NCBI GenBank assembly: GCA_022822855.1
Contig: JAJDYG010000040.1
Location: 1 to 64,000 of the forward strand
DNA: 64,000 nucleotides
Direction: 5' to 3'
Origin: Dehalococcoidia bacterium
Lineage (GTDB): Bacteria; Chloroflexota; Dehalococcoidia; Bin125
Program-made: the position numbers and the translations under genes
Part shown: piece after piece, positions 10,897 through 21,414 of the stretch
Numbering within the stretch: position 1 is the first letter of the stretch
How the letters are laid out: each line of letters begins with the position of its first letter
Notes under the pieces: model-generated
Seen by the model: only the letters and a program-made list of their open reading frames with translations
Told to the model about the DNA's origin: nothing
Database searches by the model: none

Positions 10897-12086
10897 AACC
10901 CGCCGGGCGCCGTTCTGCCCAGGCGGAAAGCGCCGGTGCGCTCGTAGGCGACGTCCGACACGTAGATGTGCTGGCTGGCGACGAGGATGTCTCGCAGTGC
11001 CTGCTGTAGCGGGCTGTCTCTGAACGCGGCTGCGCCGCCGCCCTGGTGATGCGCGAAGCGAACCACGTCGACGCAGGTGTCGGTGACCCAGGTGACCATC
11101 GCGCGGATTCGCGCGTCGTAGGACGGCTCGATCGGCTCGCCGGCTTCACGCTGCGCCATCGCGTCGTCCAGAGTGGAGAGCGCGTAAGCCCTCGCCGCCT
11201 CATAGCGGCAGGACGCCTCGCCGAAGTCCCGCTGGAACGCCCCGCGATCGGCGACAGTGCTCGCCTGACCAAACCGCGTCCGGTTGCTGATCTCGCCGCT
11301 GAGCAGCTCAAGCGCTCGCTTCGCGGACCCCAGTGCGATGCCGGTGTGACCGGGACTGAGGAAGGTGATGGTGGGATTCGAGAACCAGGGACCGCCGCGG
11401 TAGGAATGCACGCCGCCGAACGAGGTCATGAAGGGCCGCTCGACAATCACGTCGTGGAGCTGATAGTGACAACTCCCGGTCCCTTCCAACCCCATCACGT
11501 CCCAACTGTCCTCCACCTGCACCTGCTCCATCGGCGCGAGCGATCCGACGACCGGCGGCAGTGCGCCTCCCCGGCTGGGTCGCGAGCCGTCCTCCTTGAG
11601 CACGATCGCGTTGGCCAGCACCCAGCCGCAGTGTCGAATGCCGCTGGCGAATGACCAGCGTCCGTTGAGCCGGAACCTGCCATCGGGCAAGGCCGTGGCG
11701 ACACCCTCGGGATTGGCCGTGCTGGCGATTCGAGGAAACGCGTCGCCGAAGACGGTCTCGAGTCCGACGCCCTCAGGCAAGTGTGAGGCGGCCAGAGCGG
11801 ACGATTCTGCCTGGATCATCGCCACCCAGGCGCTTGACACGTCGGCCGAGGCGAGCTGTTCGAACGCCTCGACCTGGGTGGCGGGATGGACGTCGAAGCC
11901 GCCAACCTCCACCGGCGACGCCATGCGGAACAGGCCCGCCTCCTCCAGCGCGGTCACGGACTCCAGGGCGAGCGTGCGAGCCTGGGCCGAGGCGTCGGCC
12001 TGCGCCGCCAGCGTCGGTCCGACCGACTCGGCCCGCTCGAGCCAGTCGGATCGTTCTTGTTGCCGCTCCGGGCTAGTACGACTCAT
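10893..12086 (-). CDS. Flavin-dependent monooxygenase, acyl-CoA dehydrogenase fold (copy 1)
   Basis: A 397-residue group D flavoprotein (DszC/HsaA/HpaB-like; acyl-CoA dehydrogenase fold). Visible marks: GGFDVHP near 62-68, NGRWSFASGIRHCGWVL in the flavin-binding sheet, the GLEGTGSCHY turn, and the C-terminal RDILVASQHIY segment with its conserved histidine. The glutamate of true acyl-CoA dehydrogenases (the EGTNEIQ motif) is absent. Such enzymes use reduced flavin from a separate reductase to oxygenate aromatic or sulfur-containing compounds; no reductase lies nearby. It is closest by eye to copy 2, nine bases upstream on the same strand. Confidence 0.85.
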   Translation of the reverse strand: MSRTSPERQQERSDWLERAESVGPTLAAQADASAQARTLALESVTALEEAGLFRMASPVEVGGFDVHPATQVEAFEQLASADVSSAWVAMIQAESSALAASHLPEGVGLETVFGDAFPRIASTANPEGVATALPDGRFRLNGRWSFASGIRHCGWVLANAIVLKEDGSRPSRGGALPPVVGSLAPMEQVQVEDSWDVMGLEGTGSCHYQLHDVIVERPFMTSFGGVHSYRGGPWFSNPTITFLSPGHTGIALGSAKRALELLSGEISNRTRFGQASTVADRGAFQRDFGEASCRYEAARAYALSTLDDAMAQREAGEPIEPSYDARIRAMVTWVTDTCVDVVRFAHHQGGGAAAFRDSPLQQALRDILVASQHIYVSDVAYERTGAFRLGRTAPGGF

Positions 12087-12095
12087 ATGGGCACC

Positions 12096-13268
12096 TTAGT
12101 CCGGAGCGAGGCGGCGTGCGCCGTCCAGTTCGTAGTTGATTTGCGAGATGAAGACGTGATTGGATGCGGCCAGCATGTCGCGGTTGATCTGGTCCATCGG
12201 ATGGTCGCTGAAATTGGCTGCCGCGCCCAGGCCTCGATAGCACGAGCGGACCGCGTCGAGGCAAACGTCGCCGACCCAGGAGCCCATCGCGCGGATTCGC
12301 GATTCATCGGCCCGGGTGATTGGTTCGCCTCGCTGACGCTGCTCCCAGGCGCCGGCCAGCACGTGGCCCGCGTAGACCCTGGCGGCCTCGACGCCGTGTG
12401 CGGCCACGCTGTAGTCGTTGCGAACGGCGGAGCGCATCCCGACGGCCTTGCCGGTGGAGAAGCGGACGCGGGTCGAGTGCTCTCGAAACACCTCCAGCGC
12501 ACGCTCGGCGATGCCGATACACGAGGCCGCCACGCCCACTACCAGGAAGGTCGTCATCGGAATGTCGAACCAGGCGCTGCCTCTGCGCGGATTGGCTCCG
12601 CCGAACGGCATCTGGTGGTCGCCGGAGAGGACCAGGTCATTCGCCCGGTAATGCGGACTGCCGGTGCCCTGCAGACCGGTGACGTGCCAACTGTCCTCGA
12701 TCTCGATTCCGTCGGTCGGGATCGCCATCGCGGTCCAGAGCGGGGCGCCCTGTTCGTCGGTTCGCTGCTGGCCATGCTCGTCCAGCAGGCGGACGCCACC
12801 CAGGACCCAGTCGCAGTGCCGGATCCCGCTGGCGTAGGACCAGCGTCCATTCAGACGATATCCATCCTCGCAAGGCTGCGCTGTGCCCTCGGGATTGGTC
12901 GTGCCGGAGAACTTTGGGTAGGAAGAACCGAATGCCCGATCGAGGACTTCGCCGTCCCTCAGGTGCGCACCGGCCAGGCCTGCGACCATCGACTGGACCA
13001 TCGTGCACCAGCCAGCGGAGACATCGGCGCGGGCCAGGTCGACGAAGGCCTCAAGCTGAGTCGTCGGGTGGGCATCGAGGCCGCCAACTTCTCGCGGGCC
13101 TGAGAGCTTGAACGCCTCGATCTCTTCGAGAGCAGCAACCGAGCCGGGCGCGAGCGTGCGCAGCTCGACCGACTCGCGCCCATGGGCGCGCAGCGTCGGC
13201 GCGATCGACTCGACGCGTTCTCGCCAGTCGGCGAGTTCTCGCTGAAGCTCTGAGTTGGTGCTGCTCAT
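12096..13268 (-). CDS. Flavin-dependent monooxygenase, acyl-CoA dehydrogenase fold (copy 2)
   Basis: A 390-residue paralogue of copy 1. I chose the ATG at 13268 (MSSTNSELQ), which aligns with the other copies; an upstream in-frame start would add 13 residues unlike them. It has the same landmarks: GGLDAHP, NGRWSYASGIRHCDWVL, GLQGTGSPHY, and the C-terminal RDMLAASNHVF with its histidine. Copies 1 and 2 share RHC and a NPEG motif that copies 3 and 4 lack, so they form one sub-pair. The expected role is the oxygenase component of a two-component monooxygenase; the substrate is unknown. Confidence 0.85.
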   Translation of the reverse strand: MSSTNSELQRELADWRERVESIAPTLRAHGRESVELRTLAPGSVAALEEIEAFKLSGPREVGGLDAHPTTQLEAFVDLARADVSAGWCTMVQSMVAGLAGAHLRDGEVLDRAFGSSYPKFSGTTNPEGTAQPCEDGYRLNGRWSYASGIRHCDWVLGGVRLLDEHGQQRTDEQGAPLWTAMAIPTDGIEIEDSWHVTGLQGTGSPHYRANDLVLSGDHQMPFGGANPRRGSAWFDIPMTTFLVVGVAASCIGIAERALEVFREHSTRVRFSTGKAVGMRSAVRNDYSVAAHGVEAARVYAGHVLAGAWEQRQRGEPITRADESRIRAMGSWVGDVCLDAVRSCYRGLGAAANFSDHPMDQINRDMLAASNHVFISQINYELDGARRLAPD

Positions 13269-13330
13269 GAACGCTCCCGGAATCCAATGCGCCGCTCGTC
13301 GTCGCAATCCACGTCACGACGCAGCTTGCT

Positions 13331-13786
13331 TCACACGTGACGGTCGCCGGCTCCATTGGCTTGATTGCGAATCACCGAGCGTCGGTGCAGTTGTTCGGCG
13401 AACGGATCGACGATCAGGCCCAGGGATTCCAGCAAGGTCAGGCCGATGATCGGGTCCTCGCCGTCCTCGCCGACGATGACATCACTGCCGGCGGTGTCGC
13501 CCAGCAACTCAAACTGCGCAACCGAGACCAGCCGCCGCTGGGAAGAGCCGTCGAACAGATACACCATGCGCGCCGCATGCGGAATGATTCCGATCGAGAG
13601 CAACGCCGACTCCGGCACGACGCAGCTCGTTGCTCCCGTATCGACGAGGAACGTGCCTTCCCAGACCCGATCTGACTGGGTGGGGTTCATCACCCGAGCC
13701 TGCACGTAGATTGCGCCCATCGGCGTCTCCTCCAGGAGCTGCTTCAACTGCGCCACCGTGTCAGGATTCGGTGCGATTCGCAACAT
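13331..13786 (-). CDS. Retropepsin-like (clan AA) aspartic protease
   Basis: A 151-residue protein with the single-domain retropepsin signature: FLVDTGATSCVV (catalytic Asp near 49) in the first half and PIIGLTLLESLGL in the second, which normally forms the closing strand. A dimer would give the two-Asp active site. The stretch before the domain is about 25 residues, with no signal peptide, so it is probably cytoplasmic. It sits between the two monooxygenase pairs, on the same strand, 62 bases before copy 2. Bacterial clan AA proteases of this size are widespread but poorly understood; a link to the monooxygenases is only positional. Confidence 0.8.
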   Translation of the reverse strand: MLRIAPNPDTVAQLKQLLEETPMGAIYVQARVMNPTQSDRVWEGTFLVDTGATSCVVPESALLSIGIIPHAARMVYLFDGSSQRRLVSVAQFELLGDTAGSDVIVGEDGEDPIIGLTLLESLGLIVDPFAEQLHRRSVIRNQANGAGDRHV

Positions 13787-13829
13787 GGGATCATCCTTGC
13801 CTTCGTCTACCCGAGGTTCAGCCTACCGA

Positions 13830-15005
13830 TTACAACCCTGGACGAACCGCAATGCCGAGCTGATGTTGGCCGCGGCGGATGTAGGCGGACTGGGTCTGGA
13901 TCACGTGCTGGCTGACCGTCTGGATGTCGCGCAAGAGACGAGCGAGGACGTTGTCGCTGTAGACGGCGGGCCCGCCGGCGTGTTCGTGCGCGGTGCGGAC
14001 GATTTCCTCGGCGGTCTGGTGGGCCCAGCGCAGGGCGGCGCGGGCGCGATCGTCCATGCGCACGGCAGCGTCCAGCGATTCGACCGGCGCGCTCAGCAGT
14101 TCTTCGAAGAGATGGTGGCCGTAGCCCTCCATTGCCTCGACCAGTGCGACGCAGCGGCCGAGGTCGCCCTGGAAGTGCTGCTGCTCGGCGATTGAGGCTC
14201 GCTGTCCGGTGCGGGTATGGCTCGTGGCCTGCGCGGTGATTTCTTCGACGGCGCGCTTGGCGACTCCGAGCGGGAATCCGTAGCCGGCCGCCGTGAGGAA
14301 GGTCACGGTCGGTCGGGCCAGCCAGCCGTCGCCGCGCAGGGGTGGCCGCTCGAAGCCGGCCAGGCACATCTCGTCCGGGACGAAGACGTTGTCATAGCGG
14401 TAGTGCGTCGAGCCCGTGCCGCGCATGCCCATGGTGTGCCAGGTGTCCTCGACGATGACATCCTGCTTGGGCGCTGCGACCGTGACCAACGGCGGCGGCT
14501 TGCCCGGCTCCGGCTCCTGCGAGGGGATCCGGCACTGGGCGAGGACGTAGTCCGAGTGGTGAATGCCCGAGGCCCAGCCCCAGCGTCCCGTGACCATCCA
14601 GCCGCCCTCGACCTGCTCGGCCTCACCCTCGGGCGCGATCGAGCCGCAGGTCACGGGCCAACGGGCGGCGGAGTCGGCGAAGATTCGCTCGACGGCGCTG
14701 TCGGGCAGGCGCGAGGCCAGCCAGGCCGACTCGTGCGCGCCGATCAGGGCGCACCAGCCGGCGGATGAGTCGTGGGCCGTGATGTCGGCGATGACCTGGG
14801 TCTGGAGTCTGGGATGGGCGTTGACGCCGCCCAGTTCGGTCGGAGAGCAGAGCTGGAAGGCGTCGACGCTGCGCAACGCGGTCTCGGTCGCTGGCGAGAG
14901 TTGGCGCAACTCCTCGTTGGTCGCGGATTCGGCGCGGAGCGTTTCGCCGATACCGGCGATGCGCTCCCGCCATTCGGCTCGCTGATCGGACAGGTTGGTC
15001 GTCAT
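13830..15005 (-). CDS. Flavin-dependent monooxygenase, acyl-CoA dehydrogenase fold (copy 3)
   Basis: A 391-residue paralogue. The start ATG at 15005 (MTTNLSDQR) matches the N-termini of the other copies; the open frame continues upstream but with sequence unlike the family. Landmarks: GGVNAHP, TGRWGWASGIHHSDYVL, the TWHTMGMRGTGSTHY turn, and RDIQTVSQHVIQ near the end. It shares APEGEA and the MGMRGTGS form with copy 4, defining the second sub-pair. The role is expected to be a reduced-flavin-dependent oxygenase. Confidence 0.85.
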   Translation of the reverse strand: MTTNLSDQRAEWRERIAGIGETLRAESATNEELRQLSPATETALRSVDAFQLCSPTELGGVNAHPRLQTQVIADITAHDSSAGWCALIGAHESAWLASRLPDSAVERIFADSAARWPVTCGSIAPEGEAEQVEGGWMVTGRWGWASGIHHSDYVLAQCRIPSQEPEPGKPPPLVTVAAPKQDVIVEDTWHTMGMRGTGSTHYRYDNVFVPDEMCLAGFERPPLRGDGWLARPTVTFLTAAGYGFPLGVAKRAVEEITAQATSHTRTGQRASIAEQQHFQGDLGRCVALVEAMEGYGHHLFEELLSAPVESLDAAVRMDDRARAALRWAHQTAEEIVRTAHEHAGGPAVYSDNVLARLLRDIQTVSQHVIQTQSAYIRRGQHQLGIAVRPGL

Positions 15006-15049
15006 GGATGCCCTCGCTCCGTTGGCTGCGTTCAGGGTACGCGGGTTCC

Positions 15050-16231
15050 CTAAATCCCCGGCCGGACTTCCAGGCCCAGCCGGTGCCGACCCAGCCGCAC
15101 GTAGGCGCTGTCGCCGGGCATGACATGTTGGGACGAGGTCTGAATGTCCCGGAGCAGGCGCTGAACGATGCTGCTCTCGAACACGTCTGCGCCGCCCATG
15201 TGATCGTGAACGATCTTCACGATTCGCTCGGTCGTTTGATTGCACCAGCGATAGGCGGAGCGAGCGTGATCGCCCAGCTTGACCGCCTGCTGCGCCGAAT
15301 CGATCGGGGTGTCGTGAAGCTGGTGGCACAGGTCACGTCCATAGCCTTCGATCGCGTCGAGCATGGCTTGCGCCTCGCCGATATCGTGCTGGACCCGCTC
15401 ACGTTCGGCAACTGAGCCTCGGTATGCGCGCCGATGTCCCGACGGCGCGTGCGTCGCAAACTCCTCAAGCGCCCGACGGGCGATGCCGACGCTGGTCGCG
15501 TACATCGCCGGGACGAGGAAGATCGGATTCGGTCGGGTGACGAATCCCGCACCGCGCAGCGGCGGCAGTTCCAGGTTCTCCAGTTTCATCTCGTGCGGCA
15601 CGAAGAGGTTGTCGAAGCGATAGTGGGCCGAGCCGGTGCCGCGCATCCCGAGCGTGTGCCAGGTGTCCTCGATCACCACCTCCTCGCGGCGGGCGGCGAC
15701 GGTCACGGTCGGTCTGGGGCGTCCCGGTTCGGACTCGTCGCCGGCCAGGAAACTCTGGATCAAGACGTAGTCGGCCGTGTGAATGCCCGACGCCCAGGCG
15801 GACCGGGCGTTCATGATCCAGCCGCACTCAACCGGCCGCGCCTCGCCCTCGGGCGCGAGCCCTCCGGCGGCGATGGGAAAGCGCCAGTCGCTTCGATTCG
15901 GATCGAAAATGCGCCGGGCCGTGTCGTCAGGTAAGCGGGTCGCCAACCAGGCTGATTCCTGACAACCGTTCATCAGGTTCCAGCCGGTCGAAGGATCGGC
16001 TGTGGAGACAGCGGCCACCGTCTCAAGCTGGGCGACCGGGTGCAGGTCGGATCCGCCGAGGTCGATCGGCGCGCAGATGCCGAAGGCGTCGATGCCGTGC
16101 AGGGCCTCCATCGTCGCCTGAGAGAGATGCCGCAGTCGGTCGTTGTGGTCAGCCTCGCCGCGAACGATGGCGTCGATCGACTCGGTCCGCTCGCGCCACT
16201 CGCGCCGCTGCTTGCCCAGGCTGAATGACAT
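15050..16231 (-). CDS. Flavin-dependent monooxygenase, acyl-CoA dehydrogenase fold (copy 4)
   Basis: A 393-residue paralogue starting at ATG 16231 (MSFSLGKQRREW); a GTG four codons upstream is an alternative. Landmarks match copy 3: GGSDLHP, APEGEA, ASGIHTADYVL, TWHTLGMRGTGSAHY, and RDIQTSSQHVM near the C-terminus. It is 44 bases upstream of copy 3 on the same strand, and diverges from the acyl-CoA dehydrogenase gene that starts at 16337, leaving 105 bases for divergent promoters. The longer open frame continuing to 17602 is antisense to that dehydrogenase and is not credible. Confidence 0.85.
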   Translation of the reverse strand: MSFSLGKQRREWRERTESIDAIVRGEADHNDRLRHLSQATMEALHGIDAFGICAPIDLGGSDLHPVAQLETVAAVSTADPSTGWNLMNGCQESAWLATRLPDDTARRIFDPNRSDWRFPIAAGGLAPEGEARPVECGWIMNARSAWASGIHTADYVLIQSFLAGDESEPGRPRPTVTVAARREEVVIEDTWHTLGMRGTGSAHYRFDNLFVPHEMKLENLELPPLRGAGFVTRPNPIFLVPAMYATSVGIARRALEEFATHAPSGHRRAYRGSVAERERVQHDIGEAQAMLDAIEGYGRDLCHQLHDTPIDSAQQAVKLGDHARSAYRWCNQTTERIVKIVHDHMGGADVFESSIVQRLLRDIQTSSQHVMPGDSAYVRLGRHRLGLEVRPGI

Positions 16232-16336
16232 CGACCGAGACACTCTCCGCCACTCGAGTCGGGGCTGACGGTACCGCGCATACACTGAGTTCGCAATTGG
16301 GTTCGCAACGCGGTTGCGGCAGATTGGAGCGCGCTG

Positions 16337-17524
16337 ATGGCTGGTGTTTCCGACGTGCGGGAGATCATCGCAGGCGACGGCGAGACCGGGGTGGAGATCA
16401 CGCGCAACGTGCGGCGCTGGGTCGACGAGCAGGTCATCCCCAACGCGACCGAACTCGAGCACGCAGGCGAGTTTCCCACCAAGATCCACGCCGACATGTG
16501 CGAGATGGGCATCTTCGGGATCACGTTCCCCGAGTCGCACGGCGGGCTGGGGTTGTCCTTCGAGACGTATTCGGCCGTGATCGAGGAGATCTCGCGCGGC
16601 TGGATGGGGCTGGCCGGGATCATCAACACCAATGTGATCGACGGCTGGATCATCGACGAACACGGCACCGACGAGCAGAAAGACCGCTTCCTGCCCGGCC
16701 TGGCGACGGGCGAGAAGCAGGGCTGCTTCACGATCACCGAGCCCAACGCCGGCTCCGACGCCCAGGCGATCCGCACCACTGCTTCGAAGGACGGCGACGA
16801 CTACATCCTCAACGGCAACAAGCTGTTCGTGACCAACGGCGACCGCGGCGACGTCTACCTGGCGATGACCAAGACCGACCCCTCGGCGCAGCCGCGGCAT
16901 CGGGGGATTTCCGCCTTCCTGGTCGAGAAGGACACGCCGGGATTCTCGGTGGCGCGAACCATCGACAAGCTGGGCTACAAGGGTCCTGAGACGGCCGAAC
17001 TCTTCCTCGAAGACGCCCGCGTGCCGCGAGACAACCTGCTCGGCGGGTCTGAGGGCCGCGGATTTCAACAGATGATCTCCGGCCTGGAGATTGGTCGGAT
17101 CAACGTCGCCTCGCGGGCGACCGGCGTCGCGCAGGCGGCGTTCGATGAGGCGATTGTCTATGCCCAGCGACGTGAGACGATGGGCCGTCCGATCGCGCAG
17201 CACCAGGCGATCCAGCTCAAGCTGGCCGAGATGGCGACCAAGATTCGCGCCGCCCGGCTGCTGACCCGTGATGCAGCGCGCAAGAAGGATTCGGGGCAGC
17301 GTTCCGACCTCGACGTCGGCATGGCCAAGCTGTTCGCGACCGAAGTGGCACTGGAGTGCAGCCTCGAATCGATGCGCGTCCACGGCGGCGTCGGCTACAC
17401 CAAGGAACTGCCGGTCGAGCGTTTCTATCGCGACGCGCCCCTGATGGCCGTCGCTGAGGGCACGAACGAGATCCAGAGAATCGTGATCGCGCGGCGTCTG
17501 CTGGAGATGTACGCGGTCGAGTAG
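16337..17524 (+). CDS. Acyl-CoA dehydrogenase
   Basis: A 395-residue FAD enzyme for alpha,beta-oxidation of an acyl-CoA. It carries CFTITEPNAGSDA (flavin and substrate contact), LGYKGPETAELFLEDARVP, GRPIAQHQAIQ, and near the C-terminus VAEGTNEIQRI, whose glutamate is the catalytic base in the short/medium-chain group. This separates it from the four monooxygenases on the other strand. It is followed after 67 bases, filled by a class A palindrome, by a MaoC-like hydratase, suggesting dehydrogenation followed by hydration of the same acyl-CoA. Confidence 0.95.
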   Translation: MAGVSDVREIIAGDGETGVEITRNVRRWVDEQVIPNATELEHAGEFPTKIHADMCEMGIFGITFPESHGGLGLSFETYSAVIEEISRGWMGLAGIINTNVIDGWIIDEHGTDEQKDRFLPGLATGEKQGCFTITEPNAGSDAQAIRTTASKDGDDYILNGNKLFVTNGDRGDVYLAMTKTDPSAQPRHRGISAFLVEKDTPGFSVARTIDKLGYKGPETAELFLEDARVPRDNLLGGSEGRGFQQMISGLEIGRINVASRATGVAQAAFDEAIVYAQRRETMGRPIAQHQAIQLKLAEMATKIRAARLLTRDAARKKDSGQRSDLDVGMAKLFATEVALECSLESMRVHGGVGYTKELPVERFYRDAPLMAVAEGTNEIQRIVIARRLLEMYAVE

Positions 17525-17534
17525 CAACTGCTCA

Positions 17535-17587
17535 GCTCTCCCCCCGCATTGCGGGGAGGGATGTCCAGGAGGGACAGAGGGGGGATT
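17535..17587. repeat. Class A dispersed palindrome
   Basis: Contains CCCCGC-ATT-GCGGGG and a GTCC...GGAC arm pair ending AGAGGGGGGA, the same outline as copies near 4.7, 21.3, 24.0, 28.6, 36.7 and 57.6 kb. It fills almost the whole gap between the acyl-CoA dehydrogenase and MaoC genes and could modulate read-through between them. Confidence 0.7.
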
Positions 17588-17591
17588 GCCG

Positions 17592-18056
17592 ATGCCAACC
17601 AAGGAACTGTACGGACGCTACCTGGACGAGTTCGAGGTGGGTGAAGTGATCGAGCACTGGCCGGCCCGGACGGTGACCGAGGCCGATGACCTGATGTTCT
17701 GCATGCTGACGATGAACCATCATCCGCTGCACACCAACAAGCAGTACGCCGAGGACACACAGTTCGGCCAACGCGTCGTCTCCGGGCCGTTCGTCTACTC
17801 GTTGGTCTTCGGGATGACGGTACCGACCGTCTCGGGCAAGGCAATCGCCAACCTGGCGACGACGGATCTGCGCCACACCGCGCCCGTCTTCCACGGAGAC
17901 ACGCTCCAGGCCCAGACCGAGGTGCTGGAGGTCCGCGAGAGCAAGAGTCAGACCGACCGCGGCATCGTCACTGTTCACACGACGGCGGCGAATCAAGACG
18001 GGACTGAAGTCCTGTCATTCCATCGGGCAGTGATGATCCCGAAGCGTCCGGAGTAG
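17592..18056 (+). CDS. MaoC-like (R)-specific enoyl-CoA hydratase domain protein
   Basis: A 154-residue single hotdog-fold protein. I chose the ATG at 17592; a TTG two codons upstream is less likely. FEVGEVIEHWPARTVTEAD is the typical MaoC opening, followed by MNHHPLHTNKQYA, where MaoC hydratases usually have the Asp-His catalytic pair (here Asn-His), and VVSGPFVYSL. The Asp-to-Asn change at that place occurs in some mesaconyl/beta-methylmalyl-CoA-type hydratases, so the substrate could be a branched C4-C5 acyl-CoA. That is inference. It forms a likely operon with the acyl-CoA dehydrogenase. Confidence 0.85.
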   Translation: MPTKELYGRYLDEFEVGEVIEHWPARTVTEADDLMFCMLTMNHHPLHTNKQYAEDTQFGQRVVSGPFVYSLVFGMTVPTVSGKAIANLATTDLRHTAPVFHGDTLQAQTEVLEVRESKSQTDRGIVTVHTTAANQDGTEVLSFHRAVMIPKRPE

Positions 18057-18059
18057 AAC

Positions 18060-18506
18060 GTGGCGGGTGTCGCATCCCATGCCGACGTAGTGGCGGAAGT
18101 GATCCGAGCATCTGAGTCGTTCGGCCTGGAGCCATCGAGGTCCTACAGCCACGGACAGCGGGTTTGGGGCGCGGAACGAGTAATCGACGTGCTGCTGTAT
18201 CACCCTCACAGCCGTGAACGGGTGGGGATCGAGTGTCGTTACGACGGAGGCAGCGGTGCTGAAGCGGAGAGAGTGCTGACCCTGACGGCAGACGTCCAGA
18301 CCTGGGTCATGCGCGGTCTGATTGTCGTCGCCGGCGAAGGATTTGACCCCTACATGGGAATGCTGCGCGGCAAGGGCCTGGTCATCAAGCTGGACGATCT
18401 CGCAGAGGTGCTGCCGTTGTACTTCGACGCGAGAGTTCCAGCAGACCTCAGCCCGACCGAATCAGGTATTCCGGCACGACGCCGCGCTCGGCCGCTTTCG
18501 AGTTGA
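18060..18506 (+). CDS. Possible PD-(D/E)XK nuclease-fold protein
   Basis: A 148-residue protein starting at GTG 18060, three bases after the MaoC gene stop. The segment ERVIDVLLYHPHSRERVGIEC has the spacing of a PD-(D/E)XK core (an Asp in a strand, then about a dozen residues, then a Glu-x-hydrophobic/Cys-Arg strand), although the canonical lysine is replaced by Arg. Later strands TWVMRGLIVVAGEG fit an alpha/beta fold. The 3' end overlaps the convergent adenine methylase gene by 59 bases. It could be an endonuclease partner of that methylase, but the evidence is modest. Confidence 0.5.
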   Translation: MAGVASHADVVAEVIRASESFGLEPSRSYSHGQRVWGAERVIDVLLYHPHSRERVGIECRYDGGSGAEAERVLTLTADVQTWVMRGLIVVAGEGFDPYMGMLRGKGLVIKLDDLAEVLPLYFDARVPADLSPTESGIPARRRARPLSS

Positions 18507-19279
18507 TGTTCCTGCGAACCTTGACCTGGGCCAGATCGAAACACGGCTCTCGATACAACGCCGCGACATCCTGATGGCCCGAATTCGATAGCGCGACGGC
18601 CGTTCCCCTATGCGCCAGGTTCGATGCCGCCGCCGCAAGCCGCTCCTGTTCGTCCATCCCGAAGTCGTTCGCGGTGTAGGAGGTGAAGTGTGCAGTCTCA
18701 CTGAGTGGCACGTAGGGCGGGTCGAAGTAAACGAAATCACCCTGGCCTGCCGAGGATGGGCCGACGGCAAAGTCTGCCACTTGTAGCTCGACGCCCTGCA
18801 ATGCCTCGGAAGCTGCGCGCAGGTTCGCTTCGTCGCAGATCGTTGGATTCGTGTACCGGCCGTGCGGGACGTTGAAGTGACCCTTGCTGTTGACCCGGTA
18901 GAGGCCGTTGTAGCAGGTCTTGTTGAGGAAGATCAGGTTGGCCGCGCCGCCCAGACTGCAGGTGAGTCTCTTGCCCCGGATCGTGTAGTAGTACTCGGCG
19001 CGATCCTCCGCAGCTCGGTACTTTCGCTGATGCACCCCGAGCGCTCGAATCAGGCCCTCAACGTTGTCCCGAACCTGGAGATACGCGTTGATCAGCTCCC
19101 GGTTGCTGTCGGAGAGCACGGCATTCTTGAAGCGACCCTCCGACTGCAGGGCGAAAAAGAGGGCTCCGCCGCCGAGGAAGGGTTCGTAGTAGGTCTCGAT
19201 CTGCTTCGGCGCCGCCTTGAGCAGTTCGGGCAGCAGAGCAGTCTTGCCGCCGGCCCACTTGAGAAACGGCTTGGCCATC

Positions 19280-19290
<11 letters not shown>
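18448..19290 (-). CDS. Dam/DpnM-type DNA adenine N6-methyltransferase
   Basis: A 280-residue class alpha (D12) amino-methyltransferase that uses S-adenosylmethionine. FLKWAGGKTALLPEL at about 8-22 is the AdoMet-binding FxGxG-equivalent motif; EPFLGGGALFFAL follows, and the catalytic DPPY is near 193 in FVYFDPPYVPL. Length equals Dam (about 270-280), which suggests GATC as target, though specificity was not derived. The start overlaps the DUF402 gene by 11 bases; the second Met (AKPFLKW) would start at 19278. It could be a solitary Dam or part of a restriction-modification pair. Confidence 0.92.
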
Positions 19291-21269
<1,979 letters not shown>

Positions 21270-21278
21270 TGTTCCGCT

Positions 21279-21384
21279 TCCCTCCCTGGGGGAAGCTGTC
21301 TCGTAGGGACTGAAGGGGGCCGAGCGCCTCGGTCGCTTCGTCGGAGCCCCCTCTGCCTTCGGCATCTCCCCCTCCCCACGGAGT
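21279..21384. repeat. Class A dispersed palindromes, double unit
   Basis: Two C/G-rich arms (CTCCCTGGGGGAAG and CCCCCTCTGCC...CTCCCC...GGGGAG) separated by a GC-rich spacer. It lies between purA and the CopD-like gene and ends about 30 bases before that gene. It may serve as the purA terminator. Confidence 0.65.
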
Positions 21385-21414
21385 GGGAAGAGAAACCGAG
21401 CCTGGAGGGCGCCG

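Noticed and set aside
15050..17602. 850-residue open frame as a fused monooxygenase
   Set aside because: The upstream 450 residues are antisense to the acyl-CoA dehydrogenase and unlike the paralogues; the real start is near 16231.
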